A stretch of DNA of 64,000 bases. Origin: Runella sp. MFBS21 (lineage in GTDB: Bacteria > Bacteroidota > Bacteroidia > Cytophagales > Spirosomataceae). The DNA lies in contig NZ_JARNTW010000026.1 of the NCBI RefSeq assembly GCF_029433105.1, forward strand, positions 1-64,000, read 5' to 3'. Under the pieces are notes generated by a model, which ran no database searches, was not told where the DNA came from, and saw nothing but the letters and a program-made list of their open reading frames with translations. This document shows, in pieces, positions 17,250-25,174 of the stretch (within the stretch, counting starts at the first letter, position 1; every line of letters starts with the position of its first letter). Both the position numbers and the translations under genes were made by a program.

Positions 17250-18017
17250 TTATAAAATGATGAGTCCGTTTTGGTCATAATTGCTAAAGACAGGGTCTGT
17301 GGGGATAAGTTCAGTAATTAAAAAATCTATATCACTCAAATCACAAACCCGCAACCGCTGCATACTGCCCAATTTTTCGCTAATAGTCACAATCGCCGTA
17401 CGTTTTGAGGCTTTCATCATTGCTTTTTTAACTTGTACCGCTTCTAAATCCGAATCCGTTATTCCTTCCGTCACATCAATAGCGTTAGTGCCCAAAATAC
17501 ACAAATCAGCATTGATGTCATTGACTCGGCTTATGACTTCTCCACCCACGCTTATTTGAGAGTTTTTGATAAGCTTTCCGCCCAAAAAAATGACTTCCAC
17601 ACTGGGATGATCACAAAGTTGTAAAGCTGTAGTTAGGCTTACTGTAAAAAACGTTGCTTTCAAATCTTGAGGGAGCAATCGCACCAATTCACGAACGGTA
17701 GTTCCTCCTCCTACCATTACATACATACCTTCTTCTATCAAAGTAACAGCTTTCTGCGCAATGATGGTTTTTTCGGGAAGCGCATAAGTAGTATTGGAAG
17801 CATAATCGTAATGGTAAGATTTTGATAAGGCTCCTCCATGAACTTTTACAAGCTCTCCAAGCTCCGCCAACTCGTTCAAGTCTCTCCGAATTGTATCTTC
17901 TGATACATTGAGCATCAATCCTAAATCAGCCGATAAAACCCTGTTGTGTAGGTTTATCTGCTTCATAATAAAAGCCTGTCGTTCTCTTTTTAACAAATGC
18001 GTTTGAACTTGATGCAT
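17250..18017 (-). CDS. DeoR/GlpR family transcriptional regulator
   Basis: 255 aa. The N-terminal winged helix-turn-helix (about 5-56: LKRERQAFIMKQI, then VLSADLGLMLNVSEDTIRRDLNEL) and the C-terminal sugar-phosphate sensor domain (VMVGGGTTVRELVRLLP, FFTVSLTTALQL, VIFLGG, INADLCILGTNAID) define the DeoR family, usually repressors relieved by a phosphorylated sugar. The start at 18017 is chosen because family similarity begins there and the upstream context is A-rich; the next ATG upstream (18083) adds 22 unrelated residues. It is divergent from a SusC gene, with a 212-bp gap holding a large imperfect palindrome, so it probably controls that pair and itself. Confidence 0.92.
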   Translation of the reverse strand: MHQVQTHLLKRERQAFIMKQINLHNRVLSADLGLMLNVSEDTIRRDLNELAELGELVKVHGGALSKSYHYDYASNTTYALPEKTIIAQKAVTLIEEGMYVMVGGGTTVRELVRLLPQDLKATFFTVSLTTALQLCDHPSVEVIFLGGKLIKNSQISVGGEVISRVNDINADLCILGTNAIDVTEGITDSDLEAVQVKKAMMKASKRTAIVTISEKLGSMQRLRVCDLSDIDFLITELIPTDPVFSNYDQNGLIIL

Positions 18018-18127
18018 ATTTTTTTCAATTGAAGATAAACCCGCATAAAGGCGCAAATAAATCAAATAACCTATGCGGCACAAATCTTTTTATTGGCCTA
18101 AATCGTTTTTTTTTAGAATATTTTACC

Positions 18128-18176
18128 AAAAAAACGAAAAACTCCGCAATTATTTGTCGGACTTTGCCGTTTTTTT
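18128..18176. promoter_or_regulatory. 49-bp imperfect palindrome, candidate DeoR operator
   Basis: Arms are symmetric about 18152: AAAAAAACG (18128-18136) with CGTTTTTTT (18168-18176), and TCCG (18143-18146) with CGGA (18158-18161). The two 6-nt spacers agree at 3 of 6 positions. It lies midway between the divergent DeoR-type and SusC genes, where an operator is expected. No protein-binding data are available. Confidence 0.45.
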
Positions 18177-18229
18177 ATTTATTTCATGCGGTTTTATGCC
18201 GATTTCAACAATAACCTATTTCAATAACT

Positions 18230-21200
18230 ATGAGCCAAAACAGCTACGTTCATTTTTTACCCCTACGGCTTCAGTTTTCATGGAAGCAAATCCTTGGCAC
18301 TATCGTTGCGATGCTGATTACATTAAGTAGTTGGGCGCAGTCATTTACCGTAAAAGGTAAAGTTACAGATGCCAATGGGCAGCCTATACCAGGGGCTACT
18401 ATTCAGGTAGTAGGTACTACAGTAGGTACTACTGCCAACATCGAAGGAGACTACTCCTTATCACTGAATGGAAATGCAAAACTAACCTTTAGTGCTATTG
18501 GGTTTAGTTCTGCAAGCCAAAATGTAACTTCCAGCCAATCGGTCGTTAATGTGTCTTTAAAAGAAGACCAAATGAATCTTGATGAAGTGGTAGTAACAGG
18601 CTCGACACTCCGTGCAGAAAGACGCCAGTTAGGTAATGCTATCACTACTATCAAGGCCGACAATCTTGAAAAAACCGGTACTCCAAACCTTGTAAGTGCT
18701 TTACAAGGAAAAGTACCCGGCGCCCAAATTACCCAAAACTCTGGAGACCCTGCCGGTGGGATTACGGTGCGGTTGCGCGGGGTAAAATCTATCTTAGGAA
18801 GCTCTGACCCGCTGTATGTCATCGATGGTGTGATTGTCAACAACGAAACATCTTCTGTATCTCAACTTGCCCTTAGCTTGGGCGGCCAAGCTCCCAATGC
18901 CGCTTTGGGTACCAACCGTTTGGCTGATATTAACCCTAACGACATCGAAAGCCTCAACGTAATTAATGGTGCCGCTGCCGCCGCACAATATGGCTCCAGA
19001 GCTGCCAATGGCGTGGTCATTATCACTACCAAACGAGGCAAAGCAGGAACGCCAAAAATCAATTTTTCGACCAACTTCTCGGTCAATGAGCTTCGTAAAG
19101 GGGTATTTATTTCTACTCTCGGTAAGCAGTTTGGATTCAAAGATTTAAGATTACATACTATCGGTGTGATTTCATCCGCGCAAATCGCCGCCAACCCAGG
19201 AACTACCACCGTGGGTATCGTAAGAGACGGCGCTACTTCTCAGCTAGCTTCTAATCTAGTTGATGTGACTCGCTACAATTATTTTGACGAAATTTTCCGT
19301 ACTGGTTATGGAAATGACAATACGCTCTCTATCTCAGGCGGAACTGACCGTACTCAGTACTTTGTATCAGCTTCTTACATGAAAAATGAAGGGATTGTCA
19401 AAGGTGTAGATTTCCGTCGTGCTAGTTTGCGCGCTCGGGTTGACCAACGTTTGACCAATTGGGCAAAATTATCGGCAGGCTTAAATTATTCTAATAGTTT
19501 TTCCAACGAAAAACCCAACGGTAACGTCTTCTACAGCCCTATCAACTCCGTCACTATCACTAACAACATCTACGATATTACCCAACGCGACGCAGCAGGG
19601 AATTTGCTAGCGGTAGAGCCAACGCGTGTCAATCCACTTACTACGGTTGAGGCTATGCAGTTTACGCAAGCCGTAAACCGCACTATCGCAGATGCTCAGC
19701 TCAATCTAACCCCTATCAAAGGTCTAGGCATTGACTGGATTGTGGGGGTAGATAATTACTCACAGTTGGGTAAAAACTACATTCCTCCTTATCCTTATCA
19801 AGCCGTAGCAGGGCTACCTGCCGAACGCTATCCTGATGGATTTGCTGCGAATGCCACCAACAACGTAACGCAATTTAATAGCGACATCAACGCCACTTAC
19901 GAAATTGACATTACCAACGACCTCAAACTCAATGCGGCGGCTGGCTTCAACTACCAATTTTATCAGTCAGATTTTACCCGTGCAAGTGGCTTAAACACAG
20001 CACCTTTTATCGAAACTGTAAGTGGTGCAGCTAGTACTACCGTTACGGCGGGCTATGGCTTAGACCGTTATAATTTGAGTGGATTCTTTGCCCAAGCTAC
20101 GGTGGGTTACAAAAACTTAGCCTTCTTGACCGCTGCGATTCGCCGCGACCGTTCTTCTAAATTCTCACCTTCTGAAACCAACCAAACTTATCCCAAAATC
20201 AGCGGTAGCTTTGTGGTATCTGACCTAGAATTCTGGAAAAATAGCGGTTTGGCGGGAATTTGGGATGGCCTCAAACTTCGTGCTTCTTACGGGCAAGCCG
20301 GTAACCTCACAGGTATTGGTAGCTATAGCCGTTTTTGGCAATTTTCGCCTGTTCCGTTCTTAGGAAAAAATACCATTGTACCGGGTAGCGCTCTTGCCAA
20401 TCCGCGTGTACGCCCCGAAAGAATGGATGAATTAGAAGTAGGGGCCGATCTTTCTCTCTTGAAAAGCAGAGTAAATGTAGGGGTGTCTGTCTATAATCAG
20501 CAAATCAAAGACTTAGTTGTAAACCGCGAATTGGCACCTTCTACGGGTGGTACAAGTATCGTAAACAACGTAGGAACCATGGAAAACAAAGGCTTTGAAA
20601 TCAGCTTGAATGCACTTGCCGTCAAGAAAAAAGACTTCTCAGCAGATTTTACCGTGCTCTATAACCAAAACCGTAATAAAGTATTAGATATTGACCAAGG
20701 AAACCCAGGAATCGGGACACTTACTATTTCAAACTCAGCAGGTGCGCCCGTATTTTTGATTGAAGGACAACCTGCGAGTGTATTTTACGGCTTCCCCTAT
20801 GCCCGCAATGCCGATGGTTCACTTCTTCTAACTTCTCAAAACCTTCCACAGCGTGAACGTGGTACTCAAAATAGTCCGACTAGTTATACCGCTCAACGCG
20901 GAGCTGATGGCCAACCTTCGGGAAGCTTCATCACGGCTGTAATTGGTAATCCAAACCCTAAGTGGACAGGTTCCTTTAGCGGAAATCTTACTTATAAAAA
21001 AGTAGGTTTACGGTTTTTGTTGGATGCTGTTCAAGGTGTTCAAGTCTTTAATGCCGACAAACGTACCCGCAACAACGTAGGTATCGGCGATTTGGCAGAA
21101 GCCGAGATGCTCGGTACAGTACCACGTGGTTATGTATTTTCTTTGGTGAACATCGAAGAATACCGCGTAGATAATGGAGCATTTACTAAACTAAGAGAGG

Positions 21201-21409
21201 TGGCCTTGACATATCAATTACCCCAAGTAAAAGGTATCAGCAATTGGAGTGTTTCGTTGGTAGGTCGCAATTTGATTTCTTGGGATAAATACAACGGTTT
21301 TGACCCTGAAACAAACGCCGGTAATAACAGCGATATTTTGCGCGGAGTTGACTTCGGAAACGTGCCTATCCCACGTACTTACCAAGTGCAGCTGAACCTT
21401 TCATTTTAA
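18230..21409 (+). CDS. SusC/RagA family TonB-dependent outer-membrane transporter
   Basis: 1059 aa. Signal peptide (to SSWAQ, about residue 37), a carboxypeptidase-D-regulatory-like domain (FTVKGKVTDANGQPIPGATI, about 39-115), the plug domain with the SusC hallmark (LQGKVPGAQI, DPLYVIDGV, GSRAANGVVIITTKRGK), then a 22-strand-type barrel ending VPIPRTYQVQLNLSF. SusC proteins form the channel of a TonB-driven glycan or peptide importer, with SusD as the lid. The partner gene follows after 19 bp. No glycosidase, peptidase or TonB regulator gene is in the same direction next to it, so the substrate is unknown. Confidence 0.96.
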   Translation: MSQNSYVHFLPLRLQFSWKQILGTIVAMLITLSSWAQSFTVKGKVTDANGQPIPGATIQVVGTTVGTTANIEGDYSLSLNGNAKLTFSAIGFSSASQNVTSSQSVVNVSLKEDQMNLDEVVVTGSTLRAERRQLGNAITTIKADNLEKTGTPNLVSALQGKVPGAQITQNSGDPAGGITVRLRGVKSILGSSDPLYVIDGVIVNNETSSVSQLALSLGGQAPNAALGTNRLADINPNDIESLNVINGAAAAAQYGSRAANGVVIITTKRGKAGTPKINFSTNFSVNELRKGVFISTLGKQFGFKDLRLHTIGVISSAQIAANPGTTTVGIVRDGATSQLASNLVDVTRYNYFDEIFRTGYGNDNTLSISGGTDRTQYFVSASYMKNEGIVKGVDFRRASLRARVDQRLTNWAKLSAGLNYSNSFSNEKPNGNVFYSPINSVTITNNIYDITQRDAAGNLLAVEPTRVNPLTTVEAMQFTQAVNRTIADAQLNLTPIKGLGIDWIVGVDNYSQLGKNYIPPYPYQAVAGLPAERYPDGFAANATNNVTQFNSDINATYEIDITNDLKLNAAAGFNYQFYQSDFTRASGLNTAPFIETVSGAASTTVTAGYGLDRYNLSGFFAQATVGYKNLAFLTAAIRRDRSSKFSPSETNQTYPKISGSFVVSDLEFWKNSGLAGIWDGLKLRASYGQAGNLTGIGSYSRFWQFSPVPFLGKNTIVPGSALANPRVRPERMDELEVGADLSLLKSRVNVGVSVYNQQIKDLVVNRELAPSTGGTSIVNNVGTMENKGFEISLNALAVKKKDFSADFTVLYNQNRNKVLDIDQGNPGIGTLTISNSAGAPVFLIEGQPASVFYGFPYARNADGSLLLTSQNLPQRERGTQNSPTSYTAQRGADGQPSGSFITAVIGNPNPKWTGSFSGNLTYKKVGLRFLLDAVQGVQVFNADKRTRNNVGIGDLAEAEMLGTVPRGYVFSLVNIEEYRVDNGAFTKLREVALTYQLPQVKGISNWSVSLVGRNLISWDKYNGFDPETNAGNNSDILRGVDFGNVPIPRTYQVQLNLSF

Positions 21410-21428
21410 TTAAAACTTTGATTTTCAT

Positions 21429-22754
21429 ATGAAAAAGACCATCATATATTCAATTTTAGCTGGATTTTTGCTGACTGCTACTTCTTGTAACCAAGAGTAC
21501 CTCAACCCTAGTGCCGCCAGTGAAACCCAAGTAACTACCGATATCAATGGGTTGATTACTCTTTGCAACGGATTACAGTATCGTTATACCAGCACTCGTG
21601 CGGGGGTTATTTATACCTCCATTACAGCCAACGGTCTTACTACCAAAGAATTGACTGTTTTGAATGCCGGAAATGGTGATGAAGAACAACTCCGTATTGG
21701 GGGGATTGGTATCACTACTAACAATGGCATCATACGCAACCTGTGGGCTCAAAATCAATTGGTAAAAGCAAATGCGGATTTGATTTTGAAAAATGTAGGC
21801 AATGTAGCCGGTGATGCAGGTACCAAAAGTGGTATCACTGTCTATGCTTCTATTTTCAGAGCATTAGCATTGGGGACAATGGCTCAATTTTGGGAAAAAC
21901 TGCCTATCGTAAGTGGTACTAATGCTCCTTTCGTAACGCGCGAAGACGCCCTGAAAGAAGCGATCAAAACCCTCGAATCAGCCGCTACGACTCTTGCTGC
22001 TACTCCTGTTTCATCCACATTTACGAGCCGTATTGTAGTAGGGATAGATCTTACTAATACCCTTCAGGCGTTGATTGCGCGGTATAGTCTTATGGTGGGT
22101 GATAATGCCAAAGCACTTGCGGCAGCCAACAAGGTGGATTTAACCAAAAAATCGTCTTTTAACTTTGACGACGCCACCCAGAACCCTATGTTTTTCAATA
22201 CTTTTGGTAACAGAAACGTTACCGAACCACTCAATGCTACCTTAGGTCTGCCAGAGGGCTTACGTCCTGTAGCGACAGACAAACGCCTGACCTTTTATTT
22301 GTCTAATCCTACGGGAGTTGCAGCAGGCGGAGTAAATCTAGGACGAGCAAGCTTCTTTACGGCTAACAACGCTGCGATTCCGGTGTATTTGCCTGGCGAA
22401 ATTTTGCTTATCAAAGCAGAAGCAGCGGCGCGTACCAACGACTTGGCGGGTGCTACAGCAGCACTCAATTCAGTATTGACAAAAACTACTGATGCTTGGG
22501 GGATAGGAGCAGGGCTTCCGGCTTACAGTGGCGAAAACACTGCAACAGCTTTGTTGACAGAAATATATCGTCAGCGGACGATTGAATTGTATTTATCAGG
22601 CATGCGCCTAGAAGATAATCGCCGCTTTAATCGTACAGCTCCTGTTTCAGGAAATGCCGCTTCACAAGTAGAGCGGAGTCGTACATGGTATCCTTATCCA
22701 TTGACCGAAAGAGCTAACAATACCGCCAATACACCCGCCGACCCTGCTATTTAG
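21429..22754 (+). CDS. SusD/RagB family substrate-binding lipoprotein
   Basis: 441 aa. Lipoprotein signal ending LLTATSC (Cys about 20). The remainder is the helical SusD fold with TPR-like helices, including GEILLIKAEAAARTNDLAGATAALN and the C-terminal EIYRQRTIELYLSGMRLEDNRRF, a near-invariant signature of the family. It sits on the cell surface and captures the ligand for the SusC channel encoded just upstream. At 441 aa it is on the short side for the family. A strong terminator follows at 22844-22874. Confidence 0.95.
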   Translation: MKKTIIYSILAGFLLTATSCNQEYLNPSAASETQVTTDINGLITLCNGLQYRYTSTRAGVIYTSITANGLTTKELTVLNAGNGDEEQLRIGGIGITTNNGIIRNLWAQNQLVKANADLILKNVGNVAGDAGTKSGITVYASIFRALALGTMAQFWEKLPIVSGTNAPFVTREDALKEAIKTLESAATTLAATPVSSTFTSRIVVGIDLTNTLQALIARYSLMVGDNAKALAAANKVDLTKKSSFNFDDATQNPMFFNTFGNRNVTEPLNATLGLPEGLRPVATDKRLTFYLSNPTGVAAGGVNLGRASFFTANNAAIPVYLPGEILLIKAEAAARTNDLAGATAALNSVLTKTTDAWGIGAGLPAYSGENTATALLTEIYRQRTIELYLSGMRLEDNRRFNRTAPVSGNAASQVERSRTWYPYPLTERANNTANTPADPAI

Positions 22755-22843
22755 TGTTGGCAAGGCTGTTAATTGTTATTCGCTGATTTACAGAAAATTA
22801 ACAGATTTTTAGATTTTTTGGGTTGTAAGCAACCTACTCCATA

Positions 22844-22874
22844 AAAAAGCCCTGACTCATCATCAGGGCTTTTT
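22844..22874. terminator. Bidirectional terminator between susD-like gene and prfB
   Basis: Perfect 12-bp stem 22844-22855/22863-22874 with A and T runs forming the outer stem, so it works in both directions between the convergent genes. Confidence 0.8.
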
Positions 22875-22895
22875 GTATTATTTGAGATAACTGTT

Positions 22896-23976
22896 CTACT
22901 GCTGCAACATCAAATAGGCTTTGATAAATTCGTCCAAGTCGCCATCCATTACCCCCTGAACATCAGAAGTTTCTACACCTGTCCGAACGTCTTTTACCAA
23001 TTTGTAAGGGTGCATGACGTAGTTACGAATTTGTGAACCCCACTCAATTTTTTTCTTGGAGGCTTCTACTTCGGCCCGGGCAGCGTTTCGCTTTTCAACC
23101 TCGATTTGATATAGTTTTGATTTTAATAAACGCATCGCCAAATCGCGGTTGAGGTGTTGGCTTCGTTCTTGCTGACACTCAATCATCAAGCCCGACGGAC
23201 GGTGTCGAAGACGTACTGCCGTTTCTACTTTGTTTACGTTTTGGCCTCCAGCACCTCCCGAACGGTAGGTATCCCATTCAATATCAGCGGGATTGACTTC
23301 AATTTCAATACTGTCGTCAATCAAGGGATAGGCATATACCGACGCAAAGGAAGTATGGCGACGAGCATTAGAGTCAAAAGGCGAAATACGCACTAAACGG
23401 TGTACCCCATTTTCGGACTGCAAATAACCGTAAGCTTGTGGACCGTCTATTTGAATAGAAGCCGATTTTATACCTGCCCCGTCTCCTTCTTGATAGTCGA
23501 TTTGGGTTACTTTGTAGCCGTGTTTTTCGGCCCAACGCACATACATCCGATACAACATATCCGCCCAATCTTGACTTTCGGTACCACCCGCCCCAGAGTT
23601 AATCTCCAAAACAGCATTGAGTTGGTCTTCTTCGTTGGAGAGCATTTTTTTAAGCTCCACTTCTTCCAACACTTTCAAGAGCGCTTGGTATTCGGCTTGT
23701 ACTTCGGCTTCTGTAGCTTCGCCTAGCTCCCAAAACTCCTGCAAGGTTTCTAAATCTCCCAAACGCTCCTCGACTTTTTCGTAGCCCTCGGTCCAACCTT
23801 TTAGGGCTCGCACTTCTTTCATAGTCTGCTCAGCTTTGGTATTATCATTCCAAAATTCGGGCTGACTTTGTACTTGTTCCAGTTCTGTTAGTCTTTCTTT
23901 CTTGGTATCGTAGTCAAAGATACCCCCTCAAAGCCGAAACACGGGCTTTCAAGTCTTTCAACTGTTCTGTGGTCAT
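22896..23976 (-). CDS. prfB: Peptide chain release factor 2, programmed +1 frameshift
   Basis: RF2 recognises UGA and UAA stop codons and triggers peptide release. The gene is read in two frames. A 20-codon leader starts at the ATG 23974-23976 and ends at an in-frame TGA (23914-23916). After CTT (23917-23919) the ribosome slips +1 and continues to 22896, giving about 359 aa. The protein has the stop-recognition motif SPF ([11 protein letters not shown]) and the catalytic GGQ ([10 protein letters not shown]). The internal SD-like AGGGGG (23923-23928) and the slippery CTTTGAC are the same as in E. coli. A possible -7 element TACTTTTG lies at 24023-24030. Confidence 0.97.
23913..23928 (-). promoter_or_regulatory. 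RF2 autoregulatory +1 frameshift site
   Basis: Minus strand reads AGGGGGTATCTTTGAC: an SD-like element, 3 nt, the slippery CTT, then the in-frame TGA and C. When RF2 is scarce the ribosome pauses at TGA and shifts, which makes more RF2. Confidence 0.93.
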
Positions 23977-24034
23977 GGTATTAAAATGTTATTTTATTTA
24001 TTATTCTTTTTTGAAGAAACGACAAAAGTACAAA

Positions 24035-24071
24035 TAAAAAGCGGTCGGTCAGGATTAAACCGACCGACCGC
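24035..24071 (-). terminator. Terminator of the DUF4920 gene
   Basis: Perfect GC-rich 10-bp stem 24041-24050/24062-24071 with an 11-nt loop, followed on the minus strand by TTTTTATTTG. It lies 17 bp past the DUF4920 stop codon. Confidence 0.85.
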
Positions 24072-24088
24072 CTGCGACTTTGTGTTCT

Positions 24089-24553
24089 TTATTTTTTCAC
24101 AATTACGCCATCAGCAACAAAAGTGAGTTCATGCTTAGGCTCGGTGATTTTAGCAATTTCTTCTTTACTCTTGCCAGCATCTTCGGCATAATGCTGCAAT
24201 TCGGCCACAGGAGTGGTTTTCATTTTTGCCTCTCCTTCAAACACTACTGTTTTGCCAGCGATGTCTTTAGGCACAAAAAAACCATAGTCTTTGAAAGTCA
24301 CGCGCATCGTTTGACCGTCCGTAGTTTTGACCTTCATCCAGCAGCCCTTTGCTTGGCAAACTGATTCGACAGTACCTGTTACTTTGGTACTCATTTTTTC
24401 TTTAGCGCCTAGTTTTTTGGGTAGCTCAGCAGAAGCGATTGCTCCTTTGTCGTTTATTTTTTTTCCAAAATACCCTTCTGATTGTGCAAAAACGCCTAAT
24501 GTAAGTATCGTCATCAAAGACGTTAAGATTACTTTTTTCATGGTTTTAGTCAT
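24089..24553 (-). CDS. Secreted DUF4920 domain protein
   Basis: 154 aa. Signal peptide ends GVFAQ (about residue 24); a second ATG at 24541 would shorten the front by four residues. The mature part matches DUF4920, with the conserved VESVCQAKGCWMKV motif (two Cys four residues apart), MRVTFKDYGFFVP and GKTVVFEGEAKM. The Cys pair and small beta fold suggest metal or redox binding, but no function is established. It is a single-gene unit with its own terminator. Confidence 0.85.
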   Translation of the reverse strand: MTKTMKKVILTSLMTILTLGVFAQSEGYFGKKINDKGAIASAELPKKLGAKEKMSTKVTGTVESVCQAKGCWMKVKTTDGQTMRVTFKDYGFFVPKDIAGKTVVFEGEAKMKTTPVAELQHYAEDAGKSKEEIAKITEPKHELTFVADGVIVKK

Positions 24554-24604
24554 TGTGTTTTTACAAAATTAAGAAAAAATAAAGTCTACAAGTATACTCA
24601 TCTA

Positions 24605-25150
24605 TTAAGCGGCTCCCGAGGGATGCTGTTTGCGAAATATAAGGGCTATCAACAATACCGCCATCACAATCAAAAGTAATGTAAAACGGAATTCATCAAA
24701 GATAAAACTTGAAGGTTCAAGCAGATCAATATCGGCTATTTTTTGATCATAGAGCTCTTTACCCCATACTTTGACAGCCTCTTCCTTATTGGTCAGGAGA
24801 GATTGGCGAAGGATGTTTTTATAGTGTAAAAGGGAATTTGGGAAAAAATAAAAAAACAAACTCGTAAGGTACCCACAAAACAATGCCCCCGTCAACCACA
24901 CTACATACCCAATCGAAATCCCTTCCCACATATGCATATAGCCTTTGCCAATATTTTTTCGATAATACCAACACGCCGCCGCAATCAGAATACTAAAGAA
25001 TCCAACGTCTAATAATCGGCTAGTGCTAGAAAATTTATCGAGGTTTTGCACTACCAAAAAAAACAAAAAGCAAACCAATCCCGCCACTAGTCCAAATAAG
25101 AGAGGAATCTTGAGTAAAGGTTTGTTGAAAAAGTTAATCACACTTTTCAT
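24605..25150 (-). CDS. DUF4199 membrane protein
   Basis: 181 aa with four predicted transmembrane helices (about 15-33, 42-60, 75-97 and 150-168) and an Asp/Lys-rich extracytoplasmic loop between helices 3 and 4 (YDQKIADIDLLEPSSF). This layout matches DUF4199, an uncharacterised Bacteroidota family. It begins 15 bp after the stop codon of the dihydroorotase-like gene, so the two are probably co-transcribed. A perfect DnaA box lies in that gap and another overlaps the upstream stop codon. Confidence 0.75.
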   Translation of the reverse strand: MKSVINFFNKPLLKIPLLFGLVAGLVCFLFFLVVQNLDKFSSTSRLLDVGFFSILIAAACWYYRKNIGKGYMHMWEGISIGYVVWLTGALFCGYLTSLFFYFFPNSLLHYKNILRQSLLTNKEEAVKVWGKELYDQKIADIDLLEPSSFIFDEFRFTLLLIVMAVLLIALIFRKQHPSGAA

Positions 25151-25153
25151 AAG

Positions 25154-25174
25154 TTATCCACATAGTTATCCACA
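25154..25174 (+). promoter_or_regulatory. Two perfect DnaA boxes in tandem
   Basis: TTATCCACA at 25154-25162 and again at 25166-25174, same orientation, 12 bp start to start. The first is in the gap before the DUF4199 gene; the second overlaps the stop codon of the dihydroorotase-like gene. A third perfect copy lies at 25377-25385 inside that gene. No other perfect copy was noticed outside the oriC region. Confidence 0.6.

Noticed and set aside
23914-23916. In-frame TGA early in prfB, as if the gene were broken
   Set aside because: It is the normal programmed +1 frameshift signal, with the SD-like element and CTTTGAC slip site intact.
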